Source of the DNA: Plumapathes pennacea
Taxonomy: Eukaryota > Cnidaria > Anthozoa > Antipatharia > Myriopathidae
Direction: 5' to 3'
Assembly (NCBI GenBank): GCA_964036295.1
Contig: OZ038468.1
Location: 1,758,001 to 1,822,000 of the forward strand
DNA: 64,000 bases
The notes beneath the pieces are model-generated. The model saw only the letters and a program-made list of their open reading frames with translations, searched no databases and was not told where the DNA came from. Position numbers and translations under genes: made by a program. Positions 1 through 17,269 of this stretch are shown here, piece after piece. Position 1 is the stretch's first letter. Each line of letters starts with the position of its first letter.

Positions 1-1378
1 TGACTCTTGAACTTTGAGATCAACCCTAACCATTGAGACAAGGCGTCCATTTATTTTCCAACCGAGAGCCTCTCTTCCATTCCGAAGACTGGAACCTAAT
101 GTCGCGAATCAGCGGTTTGCAATCAATCTCTAGAAAAACCGCGGTCATAGTGGTTTCAAGTACAACTAAAGCCTAATAAGAATTTCTTTTGTGGATAAAG
201 TTTATTCAACATGGCCGCCAAATGAAGAATTAAAACGTTACAGTTTGTATCAAAGCTGCGGTCAAAGCTTTCCTTGCAACCACTCTCGTAAGCGACCAGC
301 TTTAGTTACGACCACCATTGTTAAACCCTGTTTGAATTGTCACTTAAACTCTGTAATTAAAAGCTCTCGCAAGCGACTGCTCCTGTAAGCAACTGCGACC
401 ACTTTTGGGAATTATCAACTGGTCTTTTCCTTTGTTTTAAAATCTCGTAAGCGACCACTCAAAGTGTCTGACTCCCATTAGTCAACACATGTACAGTATT
501 TCACTTTACTTTTCATTTTACCTGGGTGATAGGTGATGGAGCGAGGTCTTGCAAGGGACTTTCTGTAACACAGGAAAACATCCGTTCCCACCTACAACAA
601 GAGAGGTAAAGGGCGTTGTTAAGACTTAGAGAAACTTGTACCCTGATACTGCAAGCTCCAGCCATTTGGTTCTCCTGCTCGGATCATGATAAAGAGAATC
701 TACTAAACTCTCTACGGAGCTGTCATCAATAATTGTGATGTAAATGCCCGAGAGTGTCCATCTTAGAAGTCTCCATCTTAAAGAGAATTCAGTTACACTA
801 GATTACATGATTAGAGAAACGGCAGAGACCGCTCGTAAAAGGTGTCCGCTTTAAAAGGGTGTCCGTTAAGAGGGAGTTTACTGAGTTTTTTTTATGACTT
901 TTTCAGACTCTTTTACTCTGAAGTGGGTCATTTTTTCAAGTTTTATTTTGTCTGTCTAGTGCAAAACTTTTCATTTAAAAGTAAGTTTGATGTGATGACT
1001 GAAACTCATTTTCGTGTTAAAGACTTTGCCTTAACTTGGAAATAGCCTATTACTGTAGCATACACAACAAAATAGTCTATCTGACTTATCATACACAAGT
1101 CTTCTGTAATACTTTCTTACCATGCCTTTGTTCAAGTTACGGTTAATCATGAAGAAAGCATGGGGTGGCTTTTCATCCTGGAACAGAAACATCAGCCAAA
1201 ATTCAAGTCTTTTTTTTTTAATTATGTGCAGTTAGCTTGATCATGTACAGATGTGTAGCACAGTACATGAAGCTATATGCAAAACACACATATAATGCAC
1301 AAAATATAATGCTCACATTAAAAATACAATTGAATCAAATCAAATTAGATACCCATATATACATGTACACTATTGTAC
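1..1378. other. non-coding, probable intron of the DENND4-like gene
   Basis: No exon is recognisable on either strand. The DENND4-like gene to the right has an open reading frame at its last visible exon and a donor at its left end, so this stretch is most simply its intron 2. The sequence contains several loosely repeated phrases of the type TCGTAAGCGACCA and a CTTTTAAAAGG-like run, which I cannot assign. Confidence 0.4.
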
Positions 1379-2695
1379 CTTGCTTGTTAAGATGACGCAG
1401 ATGTCTGTCACAGCAAGAGAAGTGTGTGCCATCTGCTGAGACGCCCGGCGGTAAGTGATGAACGTCTTGCTGCCACCACTGTTGTTAACATTGGCCGGCC
1501 GACCACTGGGAGTGCGAAGTATGACATCACAGCCTGACATCAAGCGCTCCTTGCCTTCAAACAGAACACTGTAGACAAATTTGTAAGCGAACAGGTCAAT
1601 ATTTAATGATGATGCAAAGCACACTGGCATTCCAGCTATACTTCATATACTACACAGTAACCCCCTCTCCAGTTTTATTTAAACATCAAACTTTGGACGC
1701 GGGAGTTTATTTCCACAGGATTTAATTTTCGCAAATCGTCGGAAAATCCACAAAATTCACAAAAATAAACTCCCGCAAAAATTTCATGCCACACGGCATC
1801 ATTCTTGCCAGTCTAGCGGAATCTCTGTATGATCTATCCCCTGTGCTTGCTCTATTCACCCAGCCAGTCATAACATTTATTTGCTAGCTGGGTCATCTCT
1901 CTTTAAATGTCCACGGTAGGAGTAATGATATTAATATTAAGGGACACCAAAATTAACTTCATGTTACACATCACTTTGTACCATCAGCCTAATATATTGA
2001 TAATCAATATTAGACAAGTGAAATAAAGTTTTTACAAGTTGTATTTTATGAGTTGTACTGTAAAATATTTCTGCTATCCTGGAGTTTTTTTGACCACCAT
2101 ACACTACTGTATCATACAGAACCCTCCTAATATATTGATAATCAATTTTAGACAAGTGAAACAAAGTTCTGTACTATTTGATCGGTGTTAGTAGTTGTAA
2201 AATATCTGCTGTCTGAGAGATTTTTCATCATCATACATTATAGAACCTGTGTTGTATGCCTGTGCAATGAACTTACCCAATGTCTGTAAGTGGTGGCTTA
2301 TATACTGATAATCAATTTTAGACGAGTGAAACAAAGTTCTGTACTATTTGATCAGTGTTAGTAGTTGAACCTGTGCAATGAACTTACCCAATGTCTGTAA
2401 GTGGTGGCTTATCCCTTCCTCTACGAATACACAGGAAACAAGTTGGCTGACGAATAGAACCATGATTCAGGTCGGCAGTGAAACCGGCCGGCGTTTTGTC
2501 AATGCACTTGTATCCGGGGGGAACGTGATCCCCAAGGCTCTTGAAGATTACTGTAACATCAGTAATGGGTTCAACGACATCTGTCTGGTCAATGTCTCCA
2601 AATCCATCAACATCTGTAGCTAGCTTTTTTACTGGACCCAGGCCAGCCACCACAAAGTAATCAGCTACTCTGTGAGGTTTCCTAAGACCATCCAT
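1379..2695 (-). CDS. DENND4: DENND4-like Rab GEF, N-terminal MABP domain (5' part of gene)
   Basis: Two coding exons are visible, 2388-2695 and 1379-1568, read on the minus strand. Exon 1 starts at the ATG at 2695 and opens with the [11 protein letters not shown] phrase typical of DENND4 N-termini. It then runs through [29 protein letters not shown] and, across the splice, [26 protein letters not shown] and [14 protein letters not shown]. This is the MABP domain that precedes the DENN module in DENND4A/B/C. Exon 1 ends in phase 2 (GG|gtaagt, intron starting at 2387) and exon 2 begins after ctacag with one base completing a glycine codon, so the join is in frame. Exon 2 ends AAG|gtacaa at 1379. 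Family members are exchange factors for Rab10 in membrane traffic. The DENN core, PPR and C-terminal parts must lie to the left of the window. Nothing suggests a pseudogene. The family is clear; the paralogue cannot be told. Confidence 0.88.
1699..1778. repeat. short foldback repeat in DENND4 intron
   Basis: The ends are complementary: GCGGGAGTTTATTT on the left and AAATAAACTCCCGC on the right, about 50 bases apart. This makes a small hairpin or MITE remnant. Confidence 0.5.
1985..2412. repeat. local tandem duplication that copies the DENND4 exon-1 donor
   Basis: The phrase TGATAATCAATTTTAGAC occurs near 2138 and 2303, with an older variant near 1996. The block AATGAACTTACCCAATGTCT followed by GTAAGTGGTGGCTTAT occurs at about 2266-2301 and again at 2377-2412. 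On the minus strand that block is the last 20-odd bases of DENND4 exon 1 plus its gtaagt donor. The intron therefore contains a second, decoy copy of the exon end about 110 bases further downstream in the direction of transcription. Confidence 0.7.
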
Positions 2696-5351
2696 TCTTC
2701 AGGACACATTTTCACTCTAACAAAAGGATAAATATATTAACTAAACAGCTGCCTTCCTTACATTTGGTCACAAAGTATTTTTACAATAACATGTCAGTTT
2801 CTCACTTTGTAATTGGTTAATTTTCATTATCAATAAAAGAACAGACACATAAAAAACTGGCATCCATTTGTTAAATGTAACAAGACAAGTATTTTTTCAC
2901 ACAATCTATTTTTGTTTCATTTTGTATTGATTTATATTTATTTATACAACTTCACATCTCTTCTCATGTTAACTTATTATAATGTCAAATGCAGTAATGG
3001 CACTTAAACGTTGACAGTGACACAATGACTTACAATAAATTTCACAGAAATAAATAAATAAATAAATAAATCCTTCATCATACTGGAGCTTCTATACAAA
3101 ATATAATCTATGAACTAAGAATAATTAATGTTTCCCAACTATATTAACATACCAATAAATACCTGCATGTACACTATAATATTACCATATAGTCTTGTCT
3201 GAAGTAAGCAACATATCTCACAAGACTCAAGAGATATAAATCACGCTGCTTCTAGGCACAGTATTTGTGTACACATTTACATGCAGAAAAATGATTGTAA
3301 CAGCAGAAGAACGGCACTGAGATTGAAAGTTAAATACAATTTATTGTTCTCTCTGTGTACAGCAGAAAGAATTTCATTTTCCAAAATGGTTTCAGGTTCA
3401 CAGGAGTAAATCACACAGAACTTCATGTATTACATGGATGCGCAATTTCCATTTGAAGACAATTACATTATTTTAATCACTGACAGTTTATGTGTTGTTT
3501 TATTCATGAAGACAGAAACCTGAGTGCTTTGAGAACAAATCCAGTATAGGTTACATTTTGGAATCAATGTTTTTCTTTATCACCAAATTCAATCATTCTA
3601 TAGGCTACGAAACCAGCCCCTTTACACCAGGTGCTTACTGGTTTATCCAAAAGAAAGTGTCCCATGTGATGCAGATGGGAGATTAAAGTGCAACGAAATT
3701 GAATTAAAATCTGTGTCACTAAACACAACCTAATTAAGTAAAAACTCAAGAGTCTTTCAAATTTGTTGTTTTATAAGGTTATTGCTTAACACAGTATGTT
3801 CAACTGTATACATTTAGAGTATAAAATAAATTTAGTTTTCTTCCCCAAAATTTGGGATGGAATGCTTTCCTACAGTAGTTTTGAATTTGGGTGTACTTGC
3901 AATAAAATATTCAAATATTCAAATATAGTTAGTAAAATTAATAGATTTACAATGACCACATCATTTTCCAAGTTCACCAAAGCAAGATTTTAACAAAAAA
4001 AAAAAAAGCTTAGCCACCAAACCCTATATCATGAAAGGGTATACTATTTTTTAGTGCAATGTATGTTAGTTGCCAGTATATTGAAGAGCAGTACTGTATA
4101 TTTGGATATCTATACCAGGTGTTTTAATAAAAAAAATATTCATATTAGTACCTTATTATCAAATGTATAGATCAGAGGTTTGACTTCGCTTCACAACTTC
4201 ACAATAAAAACAAAATCTCAAGAAGAAACTTGAAATAAACCAAATCTGAAGTGGATCACAGCCAAATTGAGTAAAGCCAATAGAACATAAAATAATCAAA
4301 TAAAGAAGCAATTGTCACTTCTTTGTGATAAGATTTTTTTGTCTCCATTTTAACACCTTGCATGAACATACATTCACACTGCTGTCTAGACAAACTAAGT
4401 GTGTCTGTGCTTTTCCCTAAATCTGCATATTTTGAAATTTGGTTTTATGTTTTAAACCTTCAGGAAAAACATAACATTGTAGATTCATGTGTATTTACAT
4501 GCAACTCTATGAAGAGGAAAACACATATAAATGAACACAGGACAAGACACCAAAAAATCACCACGAAATATATCGCCCCACCCTTGTTTAATCTGACCTT
4601 CGTAACCTTTGTGGACAAATCTACCAATAACAACATAATTCACTATATTGCTCTTGATATATTTCAATCTCAACTAAAAATAGATTACTGCCATATCTCT
4701 GGGCCGAAAGGTTCTCAAATCATCTCTGCATATCTGTTTTCAGATTTCTAGATGCATGATCACTTCCTAACCAGTTATTCCGGTAAAGTTGTACAGTATT
4801 TGTCATTAGTGTGAGAAGAATTTGTCATACAAATCTCGAAGAGAAAAAGCAACGTTCCAGAAGGCAATCGAACGAAAACTTCGGGAATATTGCTGACTGA
4901 AATTACGTGCGGTCTTGGGAATCGCATCGCATAACTTAATATACGCAGACTTGATCATACAGGATGTGTTTATAAAGAAACGGTAAAACCACCAAGAAGT
5001 GAATCACTTTTAAATGGAGCTGTCTGTCTAGTTTGCAAAATGCAACGACTAAATTAAGAGGAAACAACGACGTGCATCGTATATTAGATGTGTGTACGTG
5101 TGAAGATTATTTGGCGGTTGAGAATTTATTTTGCCAAGCTTAATATTCCAACAGGAAAATGTAAAGATTTCAACAAGACATGAAGTAACTTGACGAAAAT
5201 CATACCATATCTCTGGAAGAATCCACTCCTGTTCTTTTAAGCCACTTCCCTGACTTGATTATATTATAAACAATTTAGCGTAAAAACATCGTAGATCGTA
5301 ACCTTCGATGTTTCAACGCGTCTACAAGCACAATAAAATCTGCCACGTACC
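2696..5351 (-). other. 5' leader/intron region of DENND4-like gene
   Basis: Just upstream of the DENND4 ATG the minus strand reads tttttgttag then AGTGAAAATG, a plausible acceptor, so the start codon may lie in exon 2. A candidate minus-strand first exon ends at 5351 with GAG|gtacgtgg. It contains a short ATG that would be an upstream ORF if spliced to the acceptor near 2718. An (AAAT)n tract lies at 3048-3071. Otherwise I see only AT-rich intronic sequence. The first-exon assignment is inference. Confidence 0.25.
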
Positions 5352-5776
5352 TCGATATTCATTTTACCGCACAGATTGCAAGTAGCTCACAAAGAAACGG
5401 CAATTTCCTGGCCCCATTGTGCTTCCCACTCAGGTTTTATCAAAGTAAAAGTGAACGCTCATGAAACCACGAGGATGAATCGACTTTCGCAGAACAACAA
5501 AACCACAAAGCGCGGTTACCTAGTCATTGACAAAAACTACACTGAGGGGAGAGGAGAGACTGTGTCACATGACTGTCTGGTGACGATGAGGTAAGAGTTA
5601 AAAATAACCTGTGCAGTTGGATGTTTTTATGCTGCTTATGAAGCACTCTCGGGGGAAGGAACGTTCACAAATTAGCAAGAGATTTATGTGGTTAACTGTA
5701 TCACTTTTCAGCATGTGGAGCCGCAGCCGGGTTGAGCCGTAAGTACCCGTTGCTAACCAAGCTGTTTTAATCCCAA

Positions 5777-5862
5777 ACTGGTGTATCAACTAAGTGTTGA
5801 TGAGGGTAATGGAACGCCGTCAAAGAGACAATAGCTGACGTTTCGAGCGCTAGCCCTTCGTC
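5777..5862 (-). mobile_element. single arm of Penelope/hammerhead-type repeat, core mutated
   Basis: This 86-base stretch matches the left arm of the inverted repeat at 20896-21076, starting ACTGGTGTATCAAC and ending in the AGCGCTAGCCCTTCG phrase. On the minus strand it has the stem II, GAAA and CGTC parts of a hammerhead core. The position expected to be CTGACGA reads TAGACGA, so self-cleavage is not expected. Confidence 0.6.
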
Positions 5863-7192
5863 TATGATGAATATACATCCGAAATTATAGTATTTCGCAG
5901 TAATAGTAGCCGGTTGAAAGCCAAGGTGTTCTCTTTTTTTCGCACAAGGTTGCGGTTCAACTCAAAACCCCCAAACACCTCTGTGAGTAGAGTTCTCGAC
6001 AAAAACTTCAATCAAACTATAAATACTTCGCCCTGTAATTGATCAAAGACCCAAACGACCATGTACGAGTTAATGCTCTTGTACTTTCTGTGTGAGTCTG
6101 CCCGGAGTTTTGTCTTGTGTTCTCCTAACACAAAGCTTAATTCAGCTTTAAACCATTCCATTTGCCGCAATGAGTAAAATACATTCCATAAAGCTGCCTA
6201 AAATGTCCAAACATCGATCAGTTTTGAAAATTAAACTTAATCTCTCGCTATGACTATATAAACCCATCCTGAAATTTGCAGCTAAACAATTACAGAGCAA
6301 GATCCGGCCACAAAACCAAACATATGGCCAGAACGTACACACGGGAAATCGGCCCGAATAAATCTCGTGGATTAACTGAAATAGCGATAGCTTACCCTCA
6401 ACCGATTATACCACTACACAAGCGATTCGCTAGCTCTCTCAATCCTGCCTCTTGTCCTTCCCGCGTAAAATAGTAATGCACCGCGAATGTAATTTTATTC
6501 CTAAAACAGGAACTGGATGCTATCATGCTGATTTCATGACAGCTGAGAGTTACCTGGTGTGGATCAGCCTGATTGGATCGACTATTATTGGAATAATACC
6601 GTGGGACATTTTTCACTGATAACTAAACTTGAAACAGTCTTTTGTAAGATTTTGATAACGGCTTCAGCATCTAATTTGAAATTCGGATTTAGAAAAATTG
6701 ATTTTCGATTCGGCACATTGTCTGCTAGCAGTTGATTCAGTCATAAACTCGATAACGTGACATAACAGGGAAGAGCTCGCTGACTTTAACAGGCTTTGAT
6801 TGAACGGACATATTATAGCTTTTTGATTGCAGTGCATAGAAACCATTCATTGAATGTTTCGGCGACTACCAGACTACTGTAATGTTCTCAGGAAGTGCGT
6901 GTTTCGACGCGAATCTTTGTGAAATCAAATCAATGACATTGTTTGTGACTGGCGGAAAACTAATAATATTTTTTTTACTGGGCATCAAACTCTTTCGTTG
7001 GATGCCGACTGATAATTTTCGCCACATAGGCGCGACTTCTGTTATAGAGTGAGAAAGGCACCCCAGAGCACGATTGCCGGCTAAAATTACAATTTCTAAT
7101 TCAGGACGAATTGATTATCGGCACACCAACTGTGCTAATGATTCGGAGTTTACACCTCTGTCATTCATACCAAGCAGACCGCACTCCACGGG

Positions 7193-7217
7193 CGGTGGGG
7201 ACAAATTGTCCCCACCG
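7193..7217. repeat. 25-base palindrome
   Basis: CGGTGGGGACAA and TTGTCCCCACCG flank a single A, a perfect 12-base inverted repeat. No function is assigned. Confidence 0.6.
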
Positions 7218-7689
7218 AAAGGCCGTTGTCAAGGCGTGCGCCTCGTCATGTTTTTTTTTTTTTTTTTTTTCTTATTTTTTCTTTGTCTATTTGTCTTTCT
7301 GCAGTACCCTGTCTGTCTCTCCCCAACCCTCCTCCACCAACTCTGCTTCAGTCTCCCTGCCACCGTCCTTTCCGGGAACTTTAGGGTGGTGTCACTTCAA
7401 AATTTTGAGAAGTATATCGACCATAGTGAGACGTAACATTAACAATATTCATGTTCGTTGCATATAGAAGTTCATGTCAAATTTGTAATGTTTCTTGGCT
7501 TACAGTACAACTCCAGTGTTTTATTTATTAGGATTCAGAGGTATGAAATCACAGTTTCTTCCTACCCTCTTGACCTGTGTCAATCGGATTCAGTCATCTT
7601 ATTGGTCTCTGCTGAAGCAGCCATGTCACGGAACTCAAGAACTCAAGAACTACAAGGAGCTCAAGAACTGCTCGTAACTCGTGGATGAC

Positions 7690-8530
7690 TGCGGGTATTC
7701 TAAAATCGATTAAAAGAAAAAAAAACAAGCTCTACAGAGCGAAGGTAAAATCACCGACGCCAAATGATATACAGGGTTTTTTCCATTACCGTAATAAATT
7801 ATATCATTTAATTCGTTTCACCAAAAAAAAAAAAATTACTATGAGACTATGTTAAAGAAAGCTCAGGGAAATTTAAGAGCGACCTGGGGTATCATAAACG
7901 AGGTATTGAACAAACAGAAGGCGGAACCAATTAGTGTATCAGGAATATTCAATCATGATAAACGTTATGTCAAAGATATAGATATTGCAAACACATTTAA
8001 TAAATTTTTCACTAGTGTTGGTCCAGGGTTAGCTAAAAAGCTACCTTCAAGTCAAATAAATTTTAAAGATTGGATGAAAGTCCCCGCAAAAAATGAGCTT
8101 AAATTCGATCATGTTTCCTCTTTAACGGTATTAGATCATTTATACAATTTAGACTGCTCTAAAGCAGTTGGCGTTGACGACATTCCAATACGTATCTTAA
8201 AGAAAGTCGCAGAATATGTATATGAGCCACTGACCAACATCCATAATACGTCTATAGATTCTTCCACGTTTCCCGACTCTCTGAAAATCGCAAGTCATTC
8301 CATTGTTTAAAGGTGGGGACAGAGAGTTGGTTCAAATTACCGGCCTATATCTCTGCTACCAACCATCTCGAAAATACTTGACTGAGAAGCTTATTTGTAA
8401 TTCACTAGTGTCTCATCTTGAAAGTAATCATTTTCTTTTTGATTATCAATTCGGGTTCAGAAAAAAGCGAAACACGGCATTAGCAACAATTGATTTCGTT
8501 TCAAGAATATGTAACAGCTATGCTAAGTAA
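7690..8530 (+). pseudogene. degenerate non-LTR retrotransposon (LINE) fragment, EN-RT linker and RT start
   Basis: Translated frames show the linker typical of jockey/CR1-like LINEs (WMTAGILKSIKRKKNKLYRA near 7684-7745). Next comes IANTFNKFFTSVGPGLA, then the RT-1/RT-2 region ending in DYQFGFRKKRNTALATIDFV near 8440-8505. The frame breaks between the ORFs 7849-8310 and 8303-8530, at the position of the conserved SNYRPISLLPT-type segment. No catalytic YADD block is present, so the copy is truncated and dead. Reverse transcription and target-primed integration would be the parental function. Confidence 0.8.
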
Positions 8531-8660
8531 TTTCACCCACGGGTTCACCCTAGTAATATCGTGTGGATCCAGTGAAAAGTTCTGGGTGATGTAGCTAACT
8601 AAATTCACCCATGGGCTCACCCTAGTATATCGTCTGGTTCCAGTGAAAAGTCCACGGAAC
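8531..8660. repeat. two-copy tandem repeat of about 73 bases
   Basis: TCACCCACGGGTTCACCCTA near 8532 recurs as TCACCCATGGGCTCACCCTA near 8604, each followed by TATCGT and CCAGTGAAAAGT. It directly abuts the LINE fragment. Confidence 0.55.
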
Positions 8661-8763
8661 TCACCGGACATGGCTAGTATGGGTTGGGTGGTACTGCTAA
8701 CTAATTAGTAAAGATCTGACCGCTTCGTCCTTCAGCTATGTACCGTTTGAACAAATTCAAACT

Positions 8764-14964
<6,201 letters not shown>

Positions 14965-15022
14965 CTATAAAACAGAGGGGTGGGAACATAATCATGATTC
15001 GACATTGCCTCCACGCAAATTG

Positions 15023-15762
15023 CACAGGGTGCAGAGGAGTTGCTTTATTACGTAAAACCCTCTTACATGAAGGATACCGCAGAACAATTGCATCGCGGGC
15101 GCGCGAAGGCGTACGTTTGCCATAGAGTGGTAAAGTGTGACGTCATCATTTTGCAAACTTTTCCATTCAAACCTCAAAACCACATCATGCGATATACACA
15201 GCTGCTGAAAGAACGTGTGCAAAATTTCAAATCGCTAGCCCTATTGAAAGCGAAGATAGAGAAGTTTAAAGTTCGAGATAGTCTTAACTAAATATATCTT
15301 ATTTAGCGTTGGTTCCAAATCAAAGGAACCAACACCAAATAAGAGGGTTTAGTATGAAGCAATTTGAACTTCAAAAGCCTATATCTCAGCTGTTTAATGC
15401 ACTAAAGAGCCAATTTTTTCTGTGTGAACTTTTTTTAGATAGGCCATTCTGAAGAATTGCGCAAAGTCCATTGTTTCCGAAAAAATATTTTTATGACGTC
15501 ATCACTTTACCACTCTATTGTCATTGCGCCAGATCTACGTCACATCCGTCACCAGTATGCTACGGTTCACATCAGCGAAAAACATGTTCCAACTTTCGTC
15601 CCTTGTAATTATTTATACTTAGTACGCGTCATGTCAGTGTTTAGGCGCGCGTATACCTTCTCGCGCCCGCGATGAAATCGTCTTGCGGTATCATTCATGC
15701 AGGTAATCAGTGATACAGGGTTTTACATAATGGTAAGCAAGCGAACTCTTCTGCGTCCTGTG
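15023..15762. mobile_element. MITE (CACAGGGTGC type) carrying a nested hairpin element
   Basis: The left end CACAGGGTGCAGAGGAGTTG and right end AACTCTTCTGCGTCCTGTG are inverted copies; the arms continue through AGGATACCGCAGAACAATTG and its counterpart GAAATCGTCTTGCGGTATCA. The centre is interrupted by a second element (15121-15524). The same family without that insertion occurs at 43791-43983. Confidence 0.7.
15121..15524. mobile_element. nested MITE with AGAGTGGTAAAGTG ends
   Basis: The ends read TAGAGTGGTAAAGTGTGACG and GACGTCATCACTTTACCACT, inverted with respect to each other. A central hairpin around 15306-15345 pairs GCGTTGGTTCC with GGAACCAACACC. It sits inside the larger MITE at 15023-15762. 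Confidence 0.6.
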
Positions 15763-16329
15763 TAAATTGGCGAGTACGCCCGCTTCGTCATCCCTCAAAA
15801 AGGTGACGTCAGCGAATTTTTCCAAGGATGGGTACCCCCTCCCGCAGTCTGATTATATTATGTCAGCGGTCGCCCCTCAACAGTAATAACTGACTGACAG
15901 AAGTGCAGTGATAAATAAACGTCACATCGGAGTGAAATAGCGTGTACGAAGAAAGACGTAAAGTATAAAGTATCTAAGTTCTTAAAGCGATTTATTTGAA
16001 ACGTGCATACAATACTCTTTTATAGAAAATTAACGCTTCGTGTAAATTTAGTAAATGGGCTAAAATCAACGTGAATTAGAGAAAAATATGCACTCTTAAT
16101 TTCACATTTCTGCACTGTTAATTACACATTTTTGCACTGTTTGGGATAAATTGACGTGCGCTCAGCCAATCAGAATGCAGAAATTATTGCATGCATGTTA
16201 TTAACCAAGACACAAATCCATCAATGAGTAATCAGGAGATTAATATTTCAAACGAAGTCAAACTCTGTCGAAATCTTTTTCAATGACACAGTCTATTATA
16301 AACTACCACTTTAATTTTGTTTTCAAAAG

Positions 16330-17100
16330 AATTGCTCAATTTTCAATTGAATAGATATATCAACCTATTGACCGATAGGCCCGGTACATCAACAATACAT
16401 TATTCAGTTTAGTGATCGATTTGTATATTTGGTCTATTTTCAGTTGAATGCATATACCAACCTATTTGATTTATTGACCGATTTGTCTATTTTCTCAGTT
16501 TTCAACTGAATGGATATATCAACCTATTTGATTTATTGAATGATATGCCCTAATACATAAACTTATTCGATTTATTGATTTATTTGCTAAACTTTCAATT
16601 AAATGGATATACCAACCTATTTGATTTATTGACCGGTTTGTCTATTTGCTCAATTTTCAATTGAATAAACATATTGACCGAGGCCAGTGCGCTCTGGCCT
16701 TTCACCGGAGCCTTAGAAGGCGAAGAACAACTACCAAACGCAGCTCAGATACGAGTGAAGCAGAACGTTTATTAATTGCAAAACCCGAGCTTATATGAGG
16801 ATCAGTGACAGTCAACTACGTCACATCCGACAGTAGCCAGGTACATGTGTTGTGCAACACCAAAACGAACCATATGAGGTTTCTCTCGACACGACCGATA
16901 CAAATCATAACGACAATTCCTAGTGACTACAATACAGCAGAAGAGGGTAAATTCTGGCAAACTACAAGTTCGTTACAATATGAACCTATTTGATTTATAG
17001 GTTGAGATATGCTCATCAACTTATTCGGTTTATAGGCTGATTTATCTATCTGCTAAATTTTTAATTGAATGGATATATCAACTTATTTGATTTATGCGCC
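16330..17100. repeat. AT-rich minisatellite with about 300-base insertion
   Basis: Units of roughly 60-70 bases built from TATATCAACCTATTTGATTT and CAATTTTCAATTGAATGG run from about 16330 to 16680 and resume at about 16979-17100. The break (about 16681-16978) starts with GGCCAGTGCGCTCTGGCC, a small hairpin, and is compositionally different, so it looks inserted. Confidence 0.6.
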
Positions 17101-17196
17101 GATCAATGCGAAAGTTCAACATAATGATATTTACCCGGAAACTGACAAAAACTCCTCCTCGTTTCCGGGAAAACAGTTACCCCCCCACGTCGTTCT

Positions 17197-17268
17197 GAAA
17201 GCGAAAGCCCGCCGCAGTTTCATTTCAGAGCAAGAAAGGGAAATTGGTTTCTCTCCGGCAGTTGAAAG
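17197..17268 (+). promoter_or_regulatory. ISRE/IRF-like motif and candidate untranslated first exon of gene A
   Basis: GAAAGCGAAA at 17197-17206 and GAAAGGGAAA at 17234-17243 both fit GAAANNGAAA, the binding consensus of interferon regulatory factors. They are followed by CTCCGGCAGTTGAAAG|GTAAGG, a strong donor with the intron starting at 17269. The next fitting acceptor is the ccgcag at 20161-20166, one base before the gene A ATG. The motif and donor are seen; use as promoter and 5' exon is inference. Confidence 0.45.
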
Positions 17269-17269
17269 G

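Larger units (their letters stand above)
5352..7690. other. intergenic, no gene recognised
   Basis: Only short unsupported frames are present. The stretch holds one arm of the hammerhead-type repeat (5777-5862), a 25-base near-perfect palindrome at 7193-7217 and a poly-T run at 7250-7271. Confidence 0.4.
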
